NCBI GenBank assembly: GCA_008080915.1
Contig: VMDI01000010.1
Location: 1-37,421, forward strand
Reading direction: 5' to 3'
DNA length: 37,421 nucleotides
DNA from: Gammaproteobacteria bacterium
GTDB taxonomy: Bacteria; Pseudomonadota; Gammaproteobacteria; PS1; Pseudothioglobaceae
Positions 21,889 through 31,488 of this stretch are shown here, piece after piece. Made by a program: the position numbers and the translations under genes. Position 1 is the stretch's first letter, and each line of letters opens with the position of its first letter. The notes beneath the pieces are model-generated. The model worked only from the letters and a program-made list of their open reading frames with translations. It did not search any database and had not been told where the DNA came from.

Positions 21889-22662
21889 GTTAATAGGCGA
21901 AAAATTATCAGAAGCTGTCCAGGCGTGACCATAAATCACTTCATAGGTAGCTGGAATTTTTCCATCAGTTCGATAAGATTCATACATGTTTTTCATGCTG
22001 GTAAATTTATTTTTACCAACCAACCCTTTAGATTGATTGAAAACCTTGTTAGCTCCAAGAGATTTTAAATCAAACATGAGGTCTTCTACTTTTGAGTAGG
22101 TGAGCGTAATTTTTTCCATTTCCATGACTGGGGATTGAAAACCACAGCCAGTTAATTGGTCACCTAGATCATGCATATCAATAAAGTTATTTACATGATT
22201 ATCTCTATCGACCACAGCCCAACTAGATTTCAACTCATTGAGTGTATCAGGGCCGAAGGAGGAAAAGAAAAATAATGAATTTGGCTTTAACACACGATTT
22301 ACTTCATTAAAAACTAGAGATGGATCTTGAATCCATTGCAACATCAAATTAGAGCATACAAAATCAATAGAGCTACTTTTAAAAGGCAATTGATTGGCAT
22401 TGGCGCATACCTTGAAATCAGCATTATTAGTAGTTATCGAATTTATTGCAAAATCAAGAGATATGGTTTTTGCACGAGAGTATTTTTTTGAAACAAGATC
22501 AGAAAAAATTCCTGTTCCAGAACCAAGATCCAAAATAGATTCTGGATTAAGTTTAAGCGGATTGAGTTTTTCCAATAGGCGATTAGCGATTTCTTTTTGA
22601 AGAAATGCTGCATCATTATATGATTTGGATGCATTATCAAAGATTGTTCTTACTGAAGACAT
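21874..22662 (-). CDS. bioC: Malonyl-ACP O-methyltransferase BioC
   Basis: BioC methylates malonyl-ACP with S-adenosylmethionine so that fatty-acid synthesis can build the pimelate chain of biotin. The 262-residue protein opens with the family hallmark FDNASKSYNDAAFLQ, has the SAM loop ILDLGSGTG near residues 43-51, and the BioC-specific SSFGPDTLNELKSSW. Length is typical (about 250-260). No other bio genes are in the window. Its ATG lies inside the end of the upstream zinc-binding gene (13-nt overlap), so the two are probably cotranscribed. A generic methyltransferase is a less likely alternative because of the two signatures. Confidence 0.9.
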   Translation of the reverse strand: MSSVRTIFDNASKSYNDAAFLQKEIANRLLEKLNPLKLNPESILDLGSGTGIFSDLVSKKYSRAKTISLDFAINSITTNNADFKVCANANQLPFKSSSIDFVCSNLMLQWIQDPSLVFNEVNRVLKPNSLFFFSSFGPDTLNELKSSWAVVDRDNHVNNFIDMHDLGDQLTGCGFQSPVMEMEKITLTYSKVEDLMFDLKSLGANKVFNQSKGLVGKNKFTSMKNMYESYRTDGKIPATYEVIYGHAWTASDNFSPINLENR

Positions 22663-23501
22663 GTGGAAAAACGTTCAGAGATTGATTGAAAAAACTCATA
22701 AAAATCTTTAGTATCATGACCAACTATATCGACAAAAACAAGTTGGGTATTCAGTTCTTTAGCCAAATTCTTCAAGACATCAGAATTGGAATTATCATCA
22801 ACAACCAAACAAGCTATTTTGTTGCCTTCAGATAGCGTGATTATCTCATTGTATTTTTTCATACTAATATTTCCCTCATGATTATTCGAGATAATCTGAA
22901 AATCTTTAATGTTGAAATCATTTAAAAAATATTCGGCACTATTAGATTGAAGAATAACTATTTTTTTATCATCATTGGATAAATTAATACGACTTACTTC
23001 TGAAAATTTCCTTAGAAATAGATCTAGATTTTTTTGAAATTGTTTTTCATTTTCTGGGTCAATTTCCATTAGTTTATTAGATAAATTTTTTGCGAAATTA
23101 ACTATGTTTTCTCTATCCAGCCAAAGATGAGGATTTAAAATTTCTTCATCATGTTCATCATGTTCATCATGTTCATCATGATTTGAATTTATTATTTTTT
23201 TCGAGGTATCAGAAAAATAAAATATTTTTCCATTTTCCAAATTACTGGTAATTTTTTGGAAACCTTTCTCAAAATTTTTATCCACCAGAACAACTAAGTC
23301 AGAGTTAGTAATTTTTCTTGCATGAGAAGGTCGCATGAAGAAATGGTGAGCTGTTTGGTTATTATCAATTAATAAATCAGGAACAGTCAAGTCCTGAGTT
23401 AATAGGGTAACAATAGAGTGGATCGGTTTAATTGAGACGGAAACCTTAACTGAGGCAACCACATTCGAAGAAAGAAAGAGGATTAAGATTAATAATTTCA
23501 T
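22650..23501 (-). CDS. znuA: ZnuA-like zinc ABC transporter substrate-binding protein
   Basis: This is a cluster A-I metal-binding protein that would deliver Zn2+ to a ZnuBC transporter in the periplasm. The 283 residues begin with a signal peptide (hydrophobic residues 3-16, likely cut after VVA). Candidate zinc ligands are H53 in AHHFFMRPS, H125 in NPHLWLD and a later His in NNHEGN. Between the first two is the acidic, histidine-rich loop typical of ZnuA, here four HDE units at residues 108-119. No ZnuB, ZnuC or Zur gene adjoins; bioC follows and cmoB precedes. Manganese- or adhesin-type relatives are possible, but the His-rich loop favours zinc. Confidence 0.85.
   Translation of the reverse strand: MKLLILILFLSSNVVASVKVSVSIKPIHSIVTLLTQDLTVPDLLIDNNQTAHHFFMRPSHARKITNSDLVVLVDKNFEKGFQKITSNLENGKIFYFSDTSKKIINSNHDEHDEHDEHDEEILNPHLWLDRENIVNFAKNLSNKLMEIDPENEKQFQKNLDLFLRKFSEVSRINLSNDDKKIVILQSNSAEYFLNDFNIKDFQIISNNHEGNISMKKYNEIITLSEGNKIACLVVDDNSNSDVLKNLAKELNTQLVFVDIVGHDTKDFYEFFQSISERFSTCLQ
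23145..23180. repeat. Four tandem 9-bp repeats inside the znuA-like gene
   Basis: TTCATCATG occurs four times in perfect tandem; on the coding strand each unit encodes His-Asp-Glu. The unit is a multiple of three, so copy-number change alters loop length without breaking the frame. Confidence 0.95.
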
Positions 23502-23527
23502 AATTTTTGTCGATTAATTTTACTTTC

Positions 23528-24472
23528 TTAGTTGCAGAGAAACATTGCTCTTTTGGGGGCGGGATATCCTTCTATGGTTTTATTGGAATCATATTTGTCT
23601 AGAAAATCTTCTAATGATTCTGTTTGGTCACCAATCCATAAAGTTTTTCTTTGTTCTATGGGTTTAGTTTGATTTACATCAATAAGTTCAATATTTTTAA
23701 AACCAGTTTTTGCAAGCCATTTCTCAATAACATCAATAGAAGGTATATTGAAAACATTACGCATTTTTGCATATCTATCTTTTGGTACGATGAGTTCATT
23801 TTTCCCATCAACTATCAATGTCTCAAGTAAAAAATACCCATCGGGTTTTAATAGATTTTTAATTTTACTAAGATGAGATAAATGATTTTTTTGATGGTAT
23901 AAAACTCCCATAGAAAAAATAAAATCAAATTCTTTTTGGTTTGATAATTGCTCAAGCCTAAGTGGCGCCATGGTAATATTAAGAGGCTCCTCAATTAGAG
24001 AATTTATTGCATGAAATTGATAATTGAAAAGCAAAAAAGGCTCAATAGCTAGTACATGCTTTGCACCAAAGAGAGATAGTAAAAATGAAAAATAACCATT
24101 TCCAGATCCAATATCTAAAACCTCTTTATCTCTAATTAAATGAAAAATTGATTCAAGTCTTTTCCATTTTAGAGAGCCATCCCATTCACTATCGATAGAA
24201 ATATTTCCAACCTGATACGGACCCTTTCTCCAAGGACGTAACTCCAAAAAAGAATCGATCGAATCCTGAGTAGTTGAATTATCTATGTGGATATATGGAT
24301 CAGTATATCTAACCTGACCTGTGCCAAATTGTTTAATGCTTTCTAAGGATCTTTCCCATTTAGGTATATTGCCATTCTTTTGCGAGAGAACAATTTCTGT
24401 CTCTCTTATCAAGTCCTCTTTGATAGGATTAATATTTGCATTACTTGCTATGAGTTTTAGTATCTCTTTCAT
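23528..24472 (-). CDS. cmoB: tRNA U34 carboxymethyltransferase CmoB
   Basis: CmoB transfers a carboxymethyl group from carboxy-SAM to 5-hydroxyuridine at tRNA position 34, making cmo5U. The 314-residue sequence has the CmoB-specific ELRPWRKGPYQVGNISIDSEW before the SAM motif VLDIGSGNGYF (around residue 118), then IEPFLLFNYQF. Length matches E. coli CmoB (323). The partner cmoA, which makes carboxy-SAM, is not in the window. A 26-nt gap separates it from the znuA-like gene downstream, so cmoB may head a three-gene transcript ending in bioC. Confidence 0.94.
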   Translation of the reverse strand: MKEILKLIASNANINPIKEDLIRETEIVLSQKNGNIPKWERSLESIKQFGTGQVRYTDPYIHIDNSTTQDSIDSFLELRPWRKGPYQVGNISIDSEWDGSLKWKRLESIFHLIRDKEVLDIGSGNGYFSFLLSLFGAKHVLAIEPFLLFNYQFHAINSLIEEPLNITMAPLRLEQLSNQKEFDFIFSMGVLYHQKNHLSHLSKIKNLLKPDGYFLLETLIVDGKNELIVPKDRYAKMRNVFNIPSIDVIEKWLAKTGFKNIELIDVNQTKPIEQRKTLWIGDQTESLEDFLDKYDSNKTIEGYPAPKRAMFLCN

Positions 24473-24547
24473 AAAATAAATATAGGACTTAATTAAATAG
24501 ATTAAAATGAACTTACTTTATTAAACACTTTAAAAGGACAATTGAAA

Positions 24548-24904
24548 ATGAAGAAAATTTTTGCACTATTTTTTGCTCCTGTTATTTTATCAGCGAATGT
24601 TTTTGCTGGTGGAGACGATAGGGATGCTGGCCCAGTTGAGGCTTTTGATAGCATGGCTCCTGTTACTGAAAAAGTTGTAGTTTCTGATCAAAATCCATCA
24701 ACCATGACACTTTCAGGTGTTAATGTTTCTTCAGCGGCTCATAATGCATGTAAAGGGGAACTTGGTTTAAGTGAATCTAATATCGCGAGATTTGTTGCAT
24801 TAATGAAATCTGGTGGTCTATACAATACTGGTCCAATTGATGGCGGTACTGACTTCACTCCAGATCGTTGGGAAGATTACCTGAACTGTGTGAAGAATTA
24901 CTAA
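24548..24904 (+). CDS. Small predicted secreted protein of unknown function
   Basis: I do not recognise a family. The likely start is ATG 24548, 9 nt after an AAGGA ribosome site; the track's TTG at 24542 would be too close. The 118-residue product has a clean signal peptide (KKIFALFFAPVILSANVFA, probable cut after VFA). The mature part begins with an acidic GGDDRDAGPVEAF stretch, has a small-residue-rich middle, and a C-terminal segment with two cysteines (NACKGELGL and LNCVKNY) that could form a disulfide. It stands alone between cmoB (divergent) and frr (convergent), with its own gap upstream and a strong terminator. A stand-alone unit with a good ribosome site suggests notable expression, but that is inference. 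Confidence 0.8.
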   Translation: MKKIFALFFAPVILSANVFAGGDDRDAGPVEAFDSMAPVTEKVVVSDQNPSTMTLSGVNVSSAAHNACKGELGLSESNIARFVALMKSGGLYNTGPIDGGTDFTPDRWEDYLNCVKNY

Positions 24905-24919
24905 TCATTATTAACGATT

Positions 24920-24951
24920 AAAAAAAAGAGGACTTAAGTCCTCTTTTTTTT
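24920..24951. terminator. Bidirectional intrinsic terminator
   Basis: A perfect 32-nt palindrome is built on AGAGGACTTAAGTCCTCT with an A-run on the left and a T-run on the right. It can act as a hairpin plus U-tract on either strand, ending the small secreted gene rightward and frr leftward. Confidence 0.92.
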
Positions 24952-24953
24952 CT

Positions 24954-25511
24954 TTAAATTTCAAGGAGTGACGTTTCCTTATCTTTGAGTTTTTCATCAA
25001 TAAGAGCTATATGAGAGTCAGTAATTTTTTGGATTTCATCTTCTGATTGTCTCGCCTCATCTTCCGAAATTTCTTTTTCTTTCAAGAGTTCCTTAAAGTC
25101 CGAATTTGCATCTCTTCTAATGTTTCTTATTGCAACTTTGGATTGTTCAGCTTCGTCCTTGACCACCCTAACTAAATCTTTTCTTCTCTCTTCGGTAAGA
25201 GGTGGAAGTGGAATGCGAATAACTTCTCCAGCAGATTGAGGATTAAGGCCTAAATCTGATGTCATAATGGCTTTTTCAATCGGTGCCACCATCTCTTTTT
25301 CCCAGGGAGAAACTTTAAGCGTGCGTGAGTCTTCTGCCACAACATTGGAAACCTGAGATATGGGAACTTGAGAACCGTAATACTCCACATGAACTTGATC
25401 AAGCAAACTGGGATGTGCACGTCCAGCACGTATTTTTGTAAATGCGTTTTCTAAACTTTCAACAGTTTTATCCATTCTGGATTTTGCATCACTGATAATT
25501 TCATCTAACAT
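24954..25511 (-). CDS. frr: Ribosome recycling factor
   Basis: RRF splits the post-termination ribosome together with EF-G. The 185-residue protein has the family features: [23 protein letters not shown] in two conserved blocks, [19 protein letters not shown], and the long coiled helices [11 protein letters not shown] and later. Length is exactly typical. It lies one base after pyrH on the same strand and ends at the shared terminator. Confidence 0.98.
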   Translation of the reverse strand: MLDEIISDAKSRMDKTVESLENAFTKIRAGRAHPSLLDQVHVEYYGSQVPISQVSNVVAEDSRTLKVSPWEKEMVAPIEKAIMTSDLGLNPQSAGEVIRIPLPPLTEERRKDLVRVVKDEAEQSKVAIRNIRRDANSDFKELLKEKEISEDEARQSEDEIQKITDSHIALIDEKLKDKETSLLEI

Positions 25512-25512
25512 A

Positions 25513-26226
25513 TTAATTCCTTACTATTGTTCCCAATTCTTGACCTTGTAGGATTTTACTTAAAGTATCCTCATCTTCAAGCATACTAAAAACACAAATA
25601 TCAATGTTATGCTCTTTACAGAGTGCAAATGCGGCTGTATCCATGATTTTTAAATCATTTTTTATCGCCTCATCAAATGTAAGAGAAGTGTATTTAGTTG
25701 CCTTGGGATTTTTGATTGGATCATCTGTATAGATCCCATCAACTTTAGTGGCTTTAAAAATAATATCTGCTTCAATTTCTATACCTCTTAGAACTGCTCC
25801 CGTATCAGTAGTAAAACAAGGATTTCCAGTGCCTGCGCAGAAAATTAAGACTTGCTTATTTGATAAGTTTTCTTTGGCTTGATTATGATCAAAATTTTGA
25901 CAAACACCACCGCCAATTTCAAAGCCAGACATCACTAGTGAATTGATACCATTTCTTCTAAAGGTGTCGTTTAGAGCAAGTGCATTCATTACAGTTGCAA
26001 GCATACCAATATGATCACCAACCACTCTATTCATTCCAGACTCTTGAAGGGCAGCACCACGATAGATATTTCCTCCGCCAACTACTATACCTATTTCGAT
26101 ATTTTGAGCTAGAACAGAACTAACAATTTGAGAGACTTTTTGAGTAACCCGGGGGTCAATTGAATTATTTTTTGAAGAGAGAGCTTCACCGCTAATCTTC
26201 AAAAGAATTCTTCTGTAAGTTTTCAT
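25513..26226 (-). CDS. pyrH: UMP kinase
   Basis: PyrH phosphorylates UMP to UDP; bacterial UMP kinase is a hexamer of the amino-acid-kinase fold. The 237-residue sequence has [12 protein letters not shown] at the N-terminus, [25 protein letters not shown] and the [11 protein letters not shown] segment. It pairs with frr as in most bacteria, but rpsB-tsf, its usual upstream neighbours, are replaced by the divergent uvrA. Confidence 0.98.
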   Translation of the reverse strand: MKTYRRILLKISGEALSSKNNSIDPRVTQKVSQIVSSVLAQNIEIGIVVGGGNIYRGAALQESGMNRVVGDHIGMLATVMNALALNDTFRRNGINSLVMSGFEIGGGVCQNFDHNQAKENLSNKQVLIFCAGTGNPCFTTDTGAVLRGIEIEADIIFKATKVDGIYTDDPIKNPKATKYTSLTFDEAIKNDLKIMDTAAFALCKEHNIDICVFSMLEDEDTLSKILQGQELGTIVRN

Positions 26227-26269
26227 AACAACTTAATAAATAAGAAAAGATTTTACTATGATTGATAGT

Positions 26270-26275
26270 TATAAT
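26270..26275 (+). promoter_or_regulatory. Candidate -10 element for uvrA
   Basis: A perfect TATAAT lies in the 74-bp gap between pyrH and the preferred uvrA start. No convincing -35 is found at 16-18 bp, and no LexA-type CTGT(N8)ACAG box is evident. If used, transcription would start near 26282, which excludes the TTG start at 26262. Confidence 0.35.
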
Positions 26276-26300
26276 TGACTATTTGTCCAGCGTAAAAACA

Positions 26301-29129
26301 GTGGAAGACTCGGTTAAAAAAATTTCTATAAGAGGTGCTAAGGTTCACAATCTTAAGAACATTGATGTGGACATCCCAAGAAATAAATTTGTAGTTATAA
26401 CTGGGCTTTCAGGTTCAGGTAAATCATCACTTGCTTTTGATACTATTTATGCCGAGGGTCAGAGAAGGTATGTGGAATCTTTATCGGTATATGCAAGGCA
26501 ATTTCTGTCTCTAATGGAAAAGCCCGATGTTGAACATATTGATGGCCTTTCTCCAGCAATATCGATTGAGCAAAAGGCTACTTCTCATAACCCTAGATCG
26601 ACTGTTGGAACCACGACCGAGATATATGATTATCTAAGGTTGCTATTTGCAAGAATTGGCTCACCGAGATGTCCAGAGCATCAAATTGAGTTAGATTCCC
26701 AAACCATCTCCCAGATGGTGGATGCCGTTCTTAAGCTTCCTATCGATGAGAAAATTATGATCCTTGCGCCTATCGTTCAGAACAGAAAAGGAAGCCACCA
26801 GAAACTTTTAACTGAACTTTCACATCAAGGTTTTTTGAGAGCTCGAGTAGATGGTGAAATTCTAATGCTAGATGAAATGGAAGACCTGGATGGCAAGGTT
26901 TTCCATACGATTGAAATTGTTATCGACCGCCTCAAGATTAGAGAAGATATTTCATCTAGACTTACAGAGTCAATTGAAACAGCTTTAAACCTTTCTTCAG
27001 GAATTGTAAAAGTTGCTTCTATGACTGACCCTGCTTCTTGGAACGAAAAAATCTTCTCAGCAAAGTTTTCTTGTGTTGAATGTGGCTATTCTCTTCAAGA
27101 AATGGAGCCAAGACTTTTTTCATTCAATAATCCAGTTGGGGCTTGCCCTGCATGTGACGGCCTTGGTGTCAAAGATATGTTTGACGCTGATAAAGTTGTA
27201 TCTCACCCAGAACTATCCTTAGCTGATGGAGCAATTCATGGATGGGGACGAGCTAATGCTTATTTTTATCAATTGCTTTTCACGCTATCCCAGCATTATC
27301 AGTTTGATATTGAAACACCATTTGAGGAGTTAACCGACCAACAAAAACAAATTATTCTTTACGGTTCTGGTGATGAGGTTATTGATTTTTCACATGTCAA
27401 AGGAAGAAGAGGTTGGAAAAGCAAAGCTAAACCTTTTGAAGGCGTAATTCCTAGAATGATGAGACGCTATGAAGAGTCAGAGATTAAGTCTGTAAGAGAG
27501 GATTTGTCAAAGTTTATAGTTAGCAAAGATTGTGCATTATGCAATGGAGAGAGGCTTAATGAATCAGCGAGAAATGTATTTATAGAAGACTCAAATCTCT
27601 CTGACCTTACAAAACTGTCTATTGAAAATTTATATGATTTTGTGTCATCGCTTCAAATTGAAGGAGCAAAGCTTAAAATTGCAGACAAGATTCTTAAAGA
27701 AATCAAGCAAAGATTAGAATTTTTGATTAATGTCGGTCTTGATTATTTAAGTTTAAACAGAAAAGCCAATACATTATCTGGAGGAGAGTCTCAAAGAATA
27801 AGACTTGCCAGTCAGATTGGAGCGGGATTGATGGGAGTTCTTTATGTTCTTGATGAGCCGTCAATAGGTCTTCACCAAAGAGACAATCAAAAACTGCTTA
27901 ATACTCTTCTTTATCTCAGAGATATCGGAAATACAGTCATTGTTGTTGAGCATGATGAAGACGCTATAAGGCAAGCAGATCATATTATTGATATTGGACC
28001 TAATGCAGGTGTTCATGGAGGTGAGGTTATTGCCTCAGGTGATTTAGATTTAATTTTATCTACTAAAAATTCATACACGGGAAAATACTTAAATGGTGAG
28101 TTAAGAATTGATATTCCTAATCAAAGAAATACTCCAAAGGAATGGCTGTTACTATATGGAGCAAAAGGCAACAATCTCAATTCTGTGAATCTTGAAATTC
28201 CAATTGGTCTTTTAACTTGTGTAACAGGAGTATCAGGTTCAGGTAAATCAACCTTGATAAATAATACTCTTTATCAAATTGCTGCCAGAGATTTAAATAA
28301 AGCTCAAACAGATCCCTCTCCCTATGAGAGTATTTCAGGTTTAGAAAAGTTTGATAAGGTCATTAATATCGATCAAAGCCCAATTGGTCGAACTCCAAGA
28401 TCGAACCCTGCTACTTATACCGGTGTTTTCTCTCACATTAGAGATTTGTTTTCTCAAACTTTAGAAGCACGATCAAGAGGGTACAAATCGGGAAGATTTA
28501 GTTTTAATGTTAAAGGTGGAAGATGCGAGGCCTGTCGAGGCGATGGATTAATTAAGGTTGAGATGCATTTTCTCCCTGACGTCTATGTCCCCTGCGATGT
28601 CTGTGAGGGTCATCGATACAACCGAGAAACTCTAGAGGTTCAATATAAAGGTAAATCAATTTCAGATGTTCTTCAAATGACTATAGAGGATGCCTATGAA
28701 TTTTTTGAAGCCATTCCAAAAATAAGACAAATTCTCAAAACGCTTCTTGATGTAGGTCTTTCATATATTACATTGGGTCAAAATGCCACAACATTGTCTG
28801 GAGGAGAGGCACAAAGAGTGAAACTTGCAAAAGAGCTTGCTAAATCGGATACAGGAAATACTCTTTATATTCTAGATGAACCAACAACAGGACTACATTT
28901 TCATGATATTAATCAACTTCTTAGAGTGATTCGAGAGTTACGTGATAGAGGAAATACCATAGTAATTATTGAGCATAATCTTGATGTCATAAAAACCGCT
29001 GATTGGATAGTTGATCTTGGTCCGGAAGGAGGGAATAAGGGTGGTGAAATTATTGCAAAGGGAACTCCAGAGGAAGTCTCTAAAAATTCAGACTCTTACA
29101 CTGGAAAATTTTTAAAAGATTATTTGTAA
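26301..29129 (+). CDS. uvrA: Excinuclease ABC subunit A
   Basis: UvrA is the ATPase that recognises bulky DNA lesions and loads UvrB in nucleotide excision repair. Two ABC modules are visible: Walker [10 protein letters not shown] at about residue 35 and GVSGSGKST at about 643; signatures [12 protein letters not shown] near 492 and [12 protein letters not shown] near the end. Zinc-binding pairs CVECG...CPACDG and CEACRGDG...CDVCEG are complete. GTG 26301 gives 942 residues, matching E. coli (940). The track's TTG at 26262 gives 955 and lies upstream of the candidate start of transcription; TTG 26283 is a third option. Its end overlaps the convergent DUF3108 gene by 10 nt. Confidence 0.97.
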   Translation: MEDSVKKISIRGAKVHNLKNIDVDIPRNKFVVITGLSGSGKSSLAFDTIYAEGQRRYVESLSVYARQFLSLMEKPDVEHIDGLSPAISIEQKATSHNPRSTVGTTTEIYDYLRLLFARIGSPRCPEHQIELDSQTISQMVDAVLKLPIDEKIMILAPIVQNRKGSHQKLLTELSHQGFLRARVDGEILMLDEMEDLDGKVFHTIEIVIDRLKIREDISSRLTESIETALNLSSGIVKVASMTDPASWNEKIFSAKFSCVECGYSLQEMEPRLFSFNNPVGACPACDGLGVKDMFDADKVVSHPELSLADGAIHGWGRANAYFYQLLFTLSQHYQFDIETPFEELTDQQKQIILYGSGDEVIDFSHVKGRRGWKSKAKPFEGVIPRMMRRYEESEIKSVREDLSKFIVSKDCALCNGERLNESARNVFIEDSNLSDLTKLSIENLYDFVSSLQIEGAKLKIADKILKEIKQRLEFLINVGLDYLSLNRKANTLSGGESQRIRLASQIGAGLMGVLYVLDEPSIGLHQRDNQKLLNTLLYLRDIGNTVIVVEHDEDAIRQADHIIDIGPNAGVHGGEVIASGDLDLILSTKNSYTGKYLNGELRIDIPNQRNTPKEWLLLYGAKGNNLNSVNLEIPIGLLTCVTGVSGSGKSTLINNTLYQIAARDLNKAQTDPSPYESISGLEKFDKVINIDQSPIGRTPRSNPATYTGVFSHIRDLFSQTLEARSRGYKSGRFSFNVKGGRCEACRGDGLIKVEMHFLPDVYVPCDVCEGHRYNRETLEVQYKGKSISDVLQMTIEDAYEFFEAIPKIRQILKTLLDVGLSYITLGQNATTLSGGEAQRVKLAKELAKSDTGNTLYILDEPTTGLHFHDINQLLRVIRELRDRGNTIVIIEHNLDVIKTADWIVDLGPEGGNKGGEIIAKGTPEEVSKNSDSYTGKFLKDYL

Positions 29130-29827
29130 AACTCTAGATTTTCTAACCTATACGAAAACTTTTTATTCTTGGTTTGTTTTTCTATCTTAATTGGAACATA
29201 TTTAAGACTGGGCGCAAAGAAAGCAACAACTGAGTATTGATCATTAGAAAACTTCAATGGGATTACTTTGTAGTCTTTTTCTTGGAACTTCATAACCAGA
29301 TTCTCAAGTCGTTCAATGGAAATAATTCTATTTTTCTTGCCATCTGCATAGAGATATTTTTTCTCAGAAAAATTAATGCCATCTTTTAGATTCTCTGAGA
29401 GAATTAAAGTAGAGGATAAAGGATCTAAAGGCTGTAGATCTAGTTCAAATGTTTCAGTGCTTTTTTGTTTATTTCTTTGAGAAGAAACAATCAACTTTCC
29501 GTGTTTCTTAAAGGCAACTCTAATATTTTCATCAGGTTTATTCTTTTCAGTCTCTTTGGAAATAAAACTCTCCAGGTCAATAAATTCATTTCCATAGTTA
29601 ATGATAGATTTAGAAGTAATTTTCTTATCGCCAAAAAGTTTCCCAAGATCAGAAGTCTTAGCTGATGATGAATAGGTATAAATAGTTTTATCTTTTTTTA
29701 ATATTCTTGTTTCTTCGGCAACTTTAATACCTGAAAGGTACATTCCATAACCTGCTTTAAATTCTTCAAATGCAAATAAATTAAAATGCAGAAGAATTGA
29801 TATAAGAAAAATAGTTAGTCTAAACAT
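29120..29827 (-). CDS. DUF3108 family periplasmic protein
   Basis: The 235-residue product has a signal peptide ([17 protein letters not shown]) and a beta-rich body beginning [21 protein letters not shown], the usual opening of DUF3108. The function of the family is not established. It follows purN with a 13-nt overlap, a common order in gammaproteobacteria, so it is likely cotranscribed with purMN without an evident link to purine synthesis. It could sit in the periplasm or at the outer membrane's inner face; no lipobox is visible. Confidence 0.82.
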   Translation of the reverse strand: MFRLTIFLISILLHFNLFAFEEFKAGYGMYLSGIKVAEETRILKKDKTIYTYSSSAKTSDLGKLFGDKKITSKSIINYGNEFIDLESFISKETEKNKPDENIRVAFKKHGKLIVSSQRNKQKSTETFELDLQPLDPLSSTLILSENLKDGINFSEKKYLYADGKKNRIISIERLENLVMKFQEKDYKVIPLKFSNDQYSVVAFFAPSLKYVPIKIEKQTKNKKFSYRLENLEFYK

Positions 29828-30429
29828 ATTAATTTTTTATCCAGGTACGCCTCATTATCTTTGAGAGTCAATCTACCCTCAGTAAACCATTGAACAACTT
29901 TTGGATAAATTATATGTTCCTCCTTTAGGAGTCTTTTTGCAAGGGAGTTTGCATCATCACGTGAATAAACTTCGATCTGTTTTTGTGCAATGATTGGACC
30001 ACCATCAAGTTCTGGTGTAACAAAATGAACGCTCACTCCATGAACTTTATCTCCAGCATCAAGCGCTCTCTGATGGGTGTGAAGTCCAGGGTATTTGGGG
30101 AGTAGAGAGGGGTGGATGTTAAGAACTTTACCAAGAAAGTGATTGACAAAATTTGCTGTTAATATTCTCATGAAACCAGCAAGAATAATAACTTCAGGAT
30201 TAAATTTTTCGATTATTTCTTTAAGTGAATTATCATAACTTTCTCTGGAAGAGAACTCATTGTGATCAAGTATTTTGGTTTCAATATTGGCTTTTTTAGC
30301 TCTTTCTAAACCATAGGCATTTGGGTTATTCGAAATGACACAAGAAATTTTAAGGTTGATGTTTTTCGAATGATCAATAAGCGATTGAAGATTGGAGCCA
30401 CTTCCTGAAATCAGAACAACCCCTATCAT
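29815..30429 (-). CDS. purN: Phosphoribosylglycinamide formyltransferase PurN
   Basis: PurN transfers a formyl group from 10-formyl-tetrahydrofolate to GAR, the third step of purine synthesis. The 204-residue protein has the phosphate-binding LISGSGSNLQSL at the start, and catalytic N104 and H106 in NIHPSLLPKYPG and D142 in ELDGGPI. Length is typical. It follows purM after 3 nt, so the two are cotranscribed. Confidence 0.97.
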   Translation of the reverse strand: MIGVVLISGSGSNLQSLIDHSKNINLKISCVISNNPNAYGLERAKKANIETKILDHNEFSSRESYDNSLKEIIEKFNPEVIILAGFMRILTANFVNHFLGKVLNIHPSLLPKYPGLHTHQRALDAGDKVHGVSVHFVTPELDGGPIIAQKQIEVYSRDDANSLAKRLLKEEHIIYPKVVQWFTEGRLTLKDNEAYLDKKLICLD

Positions 30430-30432
30430 AAG

Positions 30433-31434
30433 TTAGATATTGACTGATTCGCCAACTTTTGGAGAAACATCCCCGATAAGCCATGCAGTCTCACCTAAAT
30501 TATTCAGATGGTCAATGATACTTTGACTATCATTTCTTGAAACAGCTAATACCATTCCAACTCCACAATTAAATACACGATACATTTCTTTTTGTTCAAT
30601 TTTTCCATTAGTCTGAAGCCATTGAAAAACATCAGGCATTGACCAACTCATGGCATCAATATTGGCAGCTAAATTTTTTGGAAGAACTCTGGGTATATTT
30701 TCTATCAACCCTCCACCTGTGATATGTGAGATGGCTTTGATATTAAATTTCGAGATTAAAGATAGAATTGATTTGACATAAATTCTTGTAGGCTCTATTA
30801 AACGATTAAGAACTTCATCATCTGCAGAAGATTTTTCTAAAACCTTACGAATTAGAGAGTAACCGTTCGAGTGAGGACCGCTTGATCCTATAGCGACAAG
30901 ATGGTCTCCTGCAGCAACGCTTGATCCATCAATTACTTTGTCTTTTTCTACAATTCCAACACAGAATCCAGCTAAATCATAATCTGATCCAGAATAAAGC
31001 CCAGGCATTTCTGCGGTTTCACCTCCAATTAAGGCACACCCAGACTGAATACAGCCCTCTGCAATTCCTTCAATAACCGATTTAGCAATAGAATTGTCTA
31101 ACTTTCCTGTCGCATAATAGTCCAGAAAAAATAAAGGTTCTGCACCCTGGACAATAAGATCATTAACGCACATAGCAACAAGATCAATACCAATGGTGTC
31201 GTGCTTGTTAAGCATTTCAGCAACTTTTAATTTAGTGCCTACCCCATCCGTTCCTGATACAAGCACTGGATTTTTATACTTACCTAAAGGAAGTTCAAAA
31301 AGTGCTCCGAAACCACCAAGACCAGTTACCACTTCATCTCTGAAGGTTTTTTTAGCAATAGGCTTTATTTCATCTATTAGTTCATTGCCTTTGGTGATAT
31401 CAACACCAGAGTCTTGGTAAGTCAATCCAGACAT
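30433..31434 (-). CDS. purM: Phosphoribosylformylglycinamidine cyclo-ligase PurM
   Basis: PurM closes the imidazole ring to make AIR, the fifth step of purine synthesis, using ATP. The 333-residue sequence starts [17 protein letters not shown], includes [37 protein letters not shown] and GGETAEMPG, all family signatures. Length is a little below E. coli (345). It is divergent from the phosphatidyltransferase gene across 54 bp and leads the purM-purN-DUF3108 run. Confidence 0.98.
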   Translation of the reverse strand: MSGLTYQDSGVDITKGNELIDEIKPIAKKTFRDEVVTGLGGFGALFELPLGKYKNPVLVSGTDGVGTKLKVAEMLNKHDTIGIDLVAMCVNDLIVQGAEPLFFLDYYATGKLDNSIAKSVIEGIAEGCIQSGCALIGGETAEMPGLYSGSDYDLAGFCVGIVEKDKVIDGSSVAAGDHLVAIGSSGPHSNGYSLIRKVLEKSSADDEVLNRLIEPTRIYVKSILSLISKFNIKAISHITGGGLIENIPRVLPKNLAANIDAMSWSMPDVFQWLQTNGKIEQKEMYRVFNCGVGMVLAVSRNDSQSIIDHLNNLGETAWLIGDVSPKVGESVNI

Positions 31435-31446
31435 AGATAATTTCCG

Positions 31447-31452
31447 TATAAT
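31447..31452 (+). promoter_or_regulatory. Candidate -10 element for the phosphatidyltransferase-hda pair
   Basis: A perfect TATAAT sits 36 bp before the ATG at 31489, within the 54-bp gap shared with divergent purM. The -35 region is poor and overlaps the start of purM. An AAAGG ribosome site precedes the ATG at short spacing. Confidence 0.4.
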
Positions 31453-31488
31453 CGAATGAAGTATTTAAAGTCAGTTTTTTAAAGGTTA

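Noticed and set aside
23145-23180. Short tandem repeats considered as a CRISPR or intergenic repeat array
   Set aside because: Units are 9 bp with no spacers and lie in frame inside the znuA-like gene, encoding its His-rich loop.
26262-26300. Extended UvrA N-terminus in the ORF track
   Set aside because: It begins upstream of the likely transcription start implied by TATAAT at 26270 and adds residues absent from the family; GTG 26301 matches known length. The choice remains uncertain.
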